Shown: piece by piece, positions 5,807 to 9,403 of the stretch
Numbering within the stretch: position 1 is the first letter of the stretch
Layout of the letters: every line of letters begins with the position of its first letter
From: Alphaproteobacteria bacterium
GTDB lineage: Bacteria > Pseudomonadota > Alphaproteobacteria > ATCC43930 > CGMCC-115725
Assembly (NCBI GenBank): GCA_005888515.1
Contig: VAZR01000257.1
Coordinates: 1-9,403, forward strand
Direction: 5' to 3'
DNA: 9,403 nucleotides
Notes under the pieces: model-generated
Told to the model about the DNA's origin: nothing
The model's input: only the letters and a program-made list of their open reading frames with translations
Database searches by the model: none
Made by a program: the position numbers and the translations under genes

Positions 5807-6921
5807 AATTCACTCCCGCCAAGCCGACGCCGCGTCAAAGCCAGCATCATGCCCATGCCGAGCGCCAGGGCCAGCATCGACGAGCCGCCATAGGACAGGA
5901 ACGGCAAGGTCATGCCCTTGGTCGGGATCAGATGCAGGCTGGACGCCATGTTGATCACCGCCTGCAATCCGAACTGGATCAACAGCCCGGTCGCCGAGAG
6001 CAGCACGAACAGATTGCCCTCCTGCAGCAGCCGCGAGAAGCCGCGCAATACGATGAACGCGAAAATGGCGACGATCAGCACGCATACGACGAGCCCGAAT
6101 TCCTCGCCGGCGACGGCGAAGACGAAATCGGCATGGGCATCCGGCAGCACATCCTTGACCGTCCCTTCGCCCGGCCCGCGGCCCCACAACCCGCCATTGG
6201 CAAACGCTTCGATCGAACGGTTGACCTGATAGCTGTCGCCCGCCGCCGGATCGAGAAAGCGGTTGATCCGGCTCGTGACATGCGGCAGCCAGAAATACGC
6301 GCCGACACCCCCGCCGAGCCCCGCCAACGTGCCGATCGCGACCCAATAAAGCCGCAGCCCGGCCATAAAGAATTGCGCGAACCACACCACCGCGACGACG
6401 ACCGCCATGCCTAGATCGGGCTGCTTGACCAGCATCAGCACCAGCGCGACGAACAGCGCGATGGAGATCGGATTGCCCGGGAAACGGGGCCGTTGCTTCT
6501 GCTCGGCGAACAGCCAGGCAGCGACGATCGTGAAGGTCGGCTTGACGAATTCGGAGGGTTGCAGCGACAGGCCGGGCAGGTTGATCCAGCGCCGCGCGCC
6601 CTTGATCTCGGCGCCGATCGCGAATGTCATGGCAACGCCGATGATCGCGACGAGGAAACCGATCAGCGCAACGCGCCGGATCATCCGCGGCGGCAACAGG
6701 GAGACGCCGAGCATGATCGCCAGGGCCAGCGGCACCATGACCAGATGCCGCTCGGCGAAATGCAATGGCGTATAGCCGAGTCGCTCGGCGACAGCGGGGC
6801 TGGCCGCCATGCTCATGACCGTGCCGAAGCCGATCAGCAGCGCCAGCGCGCCAAGGCTCCAGCGGTCGACCGTCCACCACCAGCGCGCTACCGGGCTCTG
6901 GTCGATGCGCGCGAACATCAT
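5803..6921 (-). CDS. ftsW: FtsW, septal peptidoglycan glycosyltransferase (SEDS family)
   Basis: FtsW is the polytopic SEDS glycosyltransferase that, with its class B PBP partner FtsI, polymerises lipid II at the division septum. The 372-residue product is mostly hydrophobic, with many predicted membrane segments (about ten in the family). Family motifs are GARRWINLPGLSLQPSEFVK in the first half, then NRFLDP, QVNRSIEAFANGG, LWGRGPGEGTVKDVLPDAHA followed by DFVFAVAGEEFG, and near the C-terminus PTKGMTLPFLSYGGSSM. The Asp of HADFVF corresponds to the catalytic Asp known in SEDS enzymes. The N-terminal tail is short, beginning MMFARIDQSP before WWWTVDR. The chosen ATG at 6921 overlaps the murD stop; the next codon is also ATG, so the start could be one codon later. 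Only a distant GAGG lies upstream, so coupling to murD is likely. Confidence 0.96.
   Translation of the reverse strand: MMFARIDQSPVARWWWTVDRWSLGALALLIGFGTVMSMAASPAVAERLGYTPLHFAERHLVMVPLALAIMLGVSLLPPRMIRRVALIGFLVAIIGVAMTFAIGAEIKGARRWINLPGLSLQPSEFVKPTFTIVAAWLFAEQKQRPRFPGNPISIALFVALVLMLVKQPDLGMAVVVAVVWFAQFFMAGLRLYWVAIGTLAGLGGGVGAYFWLPHVTSRINRFLDPAAGDSYQVNRSIEAFANGGLWGRGPGEGTVKDVLPDAHADFVFAVAGEEFGLVVCVLIVAIFAFIVLRGFSRLLQEGNLFVLLSATGLLIQFGLQAVINMASSLHLIPTKGMTLPFLSYGGSSMLALALGMGMMLALTRRRLGGSEL
5813..5817 (-). promoter_or_regulatory. Ribosome binding site that decides the GTG start of murG
   Basis: GGGAG lies 6 nt before the GTG at 5806, within the last codons of ftsW. Spacing and match are good, and the GTGA overlap repeats the pattern of the neighbouring junctions. 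The start leaves the usual few residues ahead of the GGTGGH loop. Confidence 0.6.
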
Positions 6922-8303
6922 CCGGGCGGCGCCTCGTGCAATCCGGCGACGAGGCGGCGGAAAGCATCGCCGCGTTCTTCGAAATTCTTGAACTGGTCGT
7001 AGGAGGCACAGGCCGGCGACAACAGCACCACTGCGTCCGGCACGCCGTCATGCCGCGCCTGCGCCGATGCCGCAGCAACGGCGGCCGCAAGATCGCCGCA
7101 GCGGGTAAACGGAACCGATCCGCCGAGCGTGGCAGCAAACTCCTCCGTCGCACGTCCGATCAAGAAGGCATGGCGCAGCCGTCCGAAATGCGGCGCGAGC
7201 GGCGCAATCCCTCCTGCCTTGGCCAGCCCCCCGACGATCCAGTAGATCGCCGGATAACACAGAAGCGCCTTTTCGGTCGCATCCGCGTTGGTAGCCTTGG
7301 AATCGTTGATATAGCGTACGCCATCGATCGTGCCTACTAGTTCTTGTCGGTGCGCGAGGCCCGGGAACGAGCAGATCGCGGCCGTCGCGGCGGCCGTATC
7401 GATGCCGCAGGAACGCGCGGCGGCGTAAGCAGCACAGGCGTTTTGCCAGTTGTGCGCGCCGGGCAGCCGCTCGGCGAGCGCGAGATCGAGCACGCGCTCC
7501 GGCTTGGCTCCAAATGCGTCGATGAGCCAACCGCTGTCGATATAAACGCCGCCCGAAACCGGCTCCAGCACCGAGATCGGCACGACCCGCGCAGGACCCG
7601 TCCGGCGCAGCTCGTCAGACAGCTCGCGGCAGATCGCATCATCGATGCCGATGATCGCCGTGGCGGCCTTGTCCTGGCGCGCGAAGATGCGCCGCTTGGC
7701 GGCGACATATCCTTCCATGTCGCCGTGCCGGTCGAGGTGATCGGGGGTGATATTGAGTAGCAGCGCGATATCGAAGGCGAGCGTCGTAATCAGTTCGAGC
7801 TGGAACGAGCTGGCCTCGAGCACGTAGCTGCCGTCGCGACCGAGCGGCGCCAATGAGAGGGCCGGCGTGCCGAGATTGCCGCCAACCGCGACCCGCCGGC
7901 CGGCAGCCTCGAGAATGTGGGCGATCAACGCCGTCGTTGTCGATTTACCATTTGTACCGGTTATACCGATATAGCGCGCCTCCGGCTGGGCCCGGCCGAG
8001 CAGCTCGATGTCGCCGATGATCTCGGCGTCGGCGTCGCGGGCCCGCACCACGGCCGGGTGCGGCTCGGGGAAGCTGTGCGGGATACCGGGCGACAAAACC
8101 AGCGCCGGGATGTCCCGCCAATCGGCCTCAGCTAAATTGCGCAACGTCAGTTCGGCGGCCAAGGCCTTGCGGACCGCCTCGTTGTCGTCCCACGCCAGCA
8201 CTTCAGCGCCTCCGGCAGCGAGCGACTGGGCCGCCGCCCGCCCCGATTTGGCCAGCCCCAGCACGCCTACCAGCCGACCCCGGAATTCGTCGACCACGAT
8301 CAT
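6918..8303 (-). CDS. murD: UDP-N-acetylmuramoyl-L-alanine--D-glutamate ligase MurD
   Basis: MurD is the cytoplasmic ATP-dependent ligase that adds D-Glu to UDP-MurNAc-L-Ala. The 461-residue product is complete: N-terminal UDP-binding Rossmann domain with GVLGLAKSGRA (13-23) and LSPGIP (70-75); ATP loop ITGTNGKSTTT (114-124); GGNLGTPAL; the NITPDHLDRHG motif and the following AAKRRIF with the Lys that is carbamylated in the family; HNWQNACAA; FPGLAHRQELV; NDSKATNADAT; and the C-terminal LLSPACASYDQFKNFEERG. The NITPDHLDRHG segment is the counterpart of what is lost in the neighbouring murC, so the two genes make a useful contrast. The ATG at 8303 lies 20 bp after the mraY stop, with only a weak GGTAGG ahead. 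Its stop overlaps the ftsW start. Confidence 0.97.
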   Translation of the reverse strand: MIVVDEFRGRLVGVLGLAKSGRAAAQSLAAGGAEVLAWDDNEAVRKALAAELTLRNLAEADWRDIPALVLSPGIPHSFPEPHPAVVRARDADAEIIGDIELLGRAQPEARYIGITGTNGKSTTTALIAHILEAAGRRVAVGGNLGTPALSLAPLGRDGSYVLEASSFQLELITTLAFDIALLLNITPDHLDRHGDMEGYVAAKRRIFARQDKAATAIIGIDDAICRELSDELRRTGPARVVPISVLEPVSGGVYIDSGWLIDAFGAKPERVLDLALAERLPGAHNWQNACAAYAAARSCGIDTAAATAAICSFPGLAHRQELVGTIDGVRYINDSKATNADATEKALLCYPAIYWIVGGLAKAGGIAPLAPHFGRLRHAFLIGRATEEFAATLGGSVPFTRCGDLAAAVAAASAQARHDGVPDAVVLLSPACASYDQFKNFEERGDAFRRLVAGLHEAPPG

Positions 8304-8323
8304 GATTGCCTACCGCCGCTTCT

Positions 8324-9403
8324 CTACCTCAGCTTCAATGTCGCCAGCCCGGCGATCGCCAGGATCGACGCGATGATCCAGAAGCGAATGACGATCGTCG
8401 GTTCTTCCCAGCCCTTTTGCTCGAAATGATGGTGCAGCGGCGCCATACGAAAGACCCGCCGTCCGGTCATCTTGAAGCTGGCTACCTGAACGATCACCGA
8501 CACCGCCTCGAGCACGAACAACCCGCCGATGATCGCCAGCACCAGTTCATGTTTCGTTATGATGCTCATCGTGCCGAGCGCGGCGCCGATCGACAGCGAT
8601 CCGGTATCGCCCATAAAGACGCTGGCGGGCGGCGCGTTGAACCACAGGAATCCGAGCCCGGCCCCGACCATCGCGCCGCAAAACACGGTCAGCTCATCGG
8701 CGCCGGGAACGTGGTGCAGCTGCAGGTAATTGGCAAAACTGGCGTTGCCGACCGCGTAGGCGATAAACGCGAAACAGCCGGTCGCGATCATCGACGGGCC
8801 GATCGCCAGCCCGTCGAGCCCGTCGGTCAAGTTTACAGCATTCGACGCGCCGGCGATAACCAGCACGCCGAATATCGGAAAGAACCAGCCGACATTCAGA
8901 ACCACGTTCTTGACGAACGGGATGGCGCTCGTATTCGCGATTGGCGGGCGCATGATGAAGGCAAGCGCGATGCAGGCGCCGATCGCCATCAGGATTTCCA
9001 GCAGCAGCTTGACCCGGCCGGGCACACCGTGATGCGAGCGCCGCGTCAATTTGCGGAAATCGTCGAGAAACCCGATCAGCCCAAAGCTGACCGTCATCCA
9101 GATCACGATCCACACATAGGCGTTGCCGAGATCGGCCCACAGCAGCGTCGAAACCGTCAGCGCCAGCAGGATCAGGAACCCGCCCATGGTCGGCGTGCCC
9201 TTCTTGCGGACGAGATGGCTCTGCGGCCCATCGGCGCGGATCGGCTGACCTTCGCCCTGCATCGATCTGAGCCAGGCGATGATCTGCGTGCCGAAAACGA
9301 GGCTGATCAGCAGCGAGGTGAAGAACCCTCCACCGGCTCGAAAGGTGATGTAGCGGAACAGATTCAGCGCATGAAACTGATCGGCGAGCGGCGCCAGCAG
9401 CAG
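8324..9403 (-). CDS. mraY: Phospho-MurNAc-pentapeptide transferase MraY (5' end cut by window edge)
   Basis: MraY is the polytopic inner-membrane enzyme that transfers phospho-MurNAc-pentapeptide from UDP to undecaprenyl phosphate, giving lipid I. The frame stays open to the right edge: residues upstream of the internal ATG at 9262 read as authentic MraY (LADQFHALNLFRYITFRAGG, then SLLISLVFG and AWLRSMQ), so 9262 is not the start. The 359 visible residues are nearly full length against about 360 in the family; only a few N-terminal residues are missing. Motifs, numbered from the right edge: KKGTPTMGG (67-75), GFLDDFRK with the catalytic Asp pair (114-115), NAVNLTDGLDGLA, VFMGDTGSL with the third essential Asp, and MAPLHHHFEQKGW with the His cluster. 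The stop is TAG at 8326-8324, 20 bp before murD. Confidence 0.97.
   Translation of the reverse strand: MLLAPLADQFHALNLFRYITFRAGGGFFTSLLISLVFGTQIIAWLRSMQGEGQPIRADGPQSHLVRKKGTPTMGGFLILLALTVSTLLWADLGNAYVWIVIWMTVSFGLIGFLDDFRKLTRRSHHGVPGRVKLLLEILMAIGACIALAFIMRPPIANTSAIPFVKNVVLNVGWFFPIFGVLVIAGASNAVNLTDGLDGLAIGPSMIATGCFAFIAYAVGNASFANYLQLHHVPGADELTVFCGAMVGAGLGFLWFNAPPASVFMGDTGSLSIGAALGTMSIITKHELVLAIIGGLFVLEAVSVIVQVASFKMTGRRVFRMAPLHHHFEQKGWEEPTIVIRFWIIASILAIAGLATLKLR

Noticed and set aside
4538..5893. Long plus-strand open frame (451 codons) opposite murG
   Set aside because: Antisense to intact murG and the end of murC, with no recognisable motif; a by-product of high GC codon use.
8324..9262. mraY starting at the internal ATG at 9262
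   Set aside because: Sequence upstream of this ATG to the window edge translates into the conserved MraY N-terminus (RYITFRAGG, first membrane segment), so the true start is beyond the edge.
1..9403. Undescribed system, mobile element, CRISPR array or RNA gene
   Set aside because: Almost every base is taken up by recognised dcw genes in continuous overlap. No transposase, repeat array, tRNA or rRNA-like sequence was seen.

Overview
This window is one block of the dcw (division and cell wall) cluster of a GC-rich Gram-negative bacterium, most likely an alphaproteobacterium. The MurB, FtsQ, FtsA and MraY sequences and the murC-murB adjacency suggest Sphingomonadales; that placement is inference from family resemblance, not a database match. 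Every supported gene lies on the minus strand, so transcription runs from high to low coordinates: mraY (start cut off at the right edge) - murD - ftsW - murG - murC - murB - ftsQ - ftsA - ftsZ (only its first 19 codons, at the left edge).

Layout. 8324-9403 mraY; a 20-bp gap; 6918-8303 murD; 5803-6921 ftsW; 4673-5806 murG; 3320-4676 murC; 2349-3323 murB; 1489-2352 ftsQ; 206-1492 ftsA; a 148-bp non-coding leader at 58-205; 1-57 start of ftsZ. From murD to ftsA every junction is a 4-nt ATGA or GTGA stop/start overlap, as in a translationally coupled operon. murG and ftsA start with GTG. The only sizeable non-coding stretch is the ftsA-ftsZ gap. It holds a strong ftsZ ribosome binding site, a perfect 6-bp GC hairpin, and G-runs on the sense strand that fit a G-quadruplex pattern.

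How the genes work together. MurC, MurB and MurD are cytoplasmic enzymes that build UDP-MurNAc-peptide. MraY moves it to the lipid carrier (lipid I) and MurG adds GlcNAc (lipid II). FtsW polymerises lipid II at the septum. FtsQ links the periplasmic divisome to the cytoplasm, and FtsA anchors FtsZ filaments to the membrane.

Two things depart from a normal cluster. First, murC is broken as written: about 68 bp around position 4148 are missing, which removes the segment expected to carry the conserved TNIDPEHLDHYG-type motif and shifts the frame. murC is essential, so a sequencing or assembly error, or a second copy elsewhere, must be considered. Second, ddl (D-Ala-D-Ala ligase), commonly found between murB and ftsQ in related bacteria, is absent, and murB overlaps ftsQ directly. 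I see no mobile element, CRISPR array, RNA gene or unfamiliar system here.
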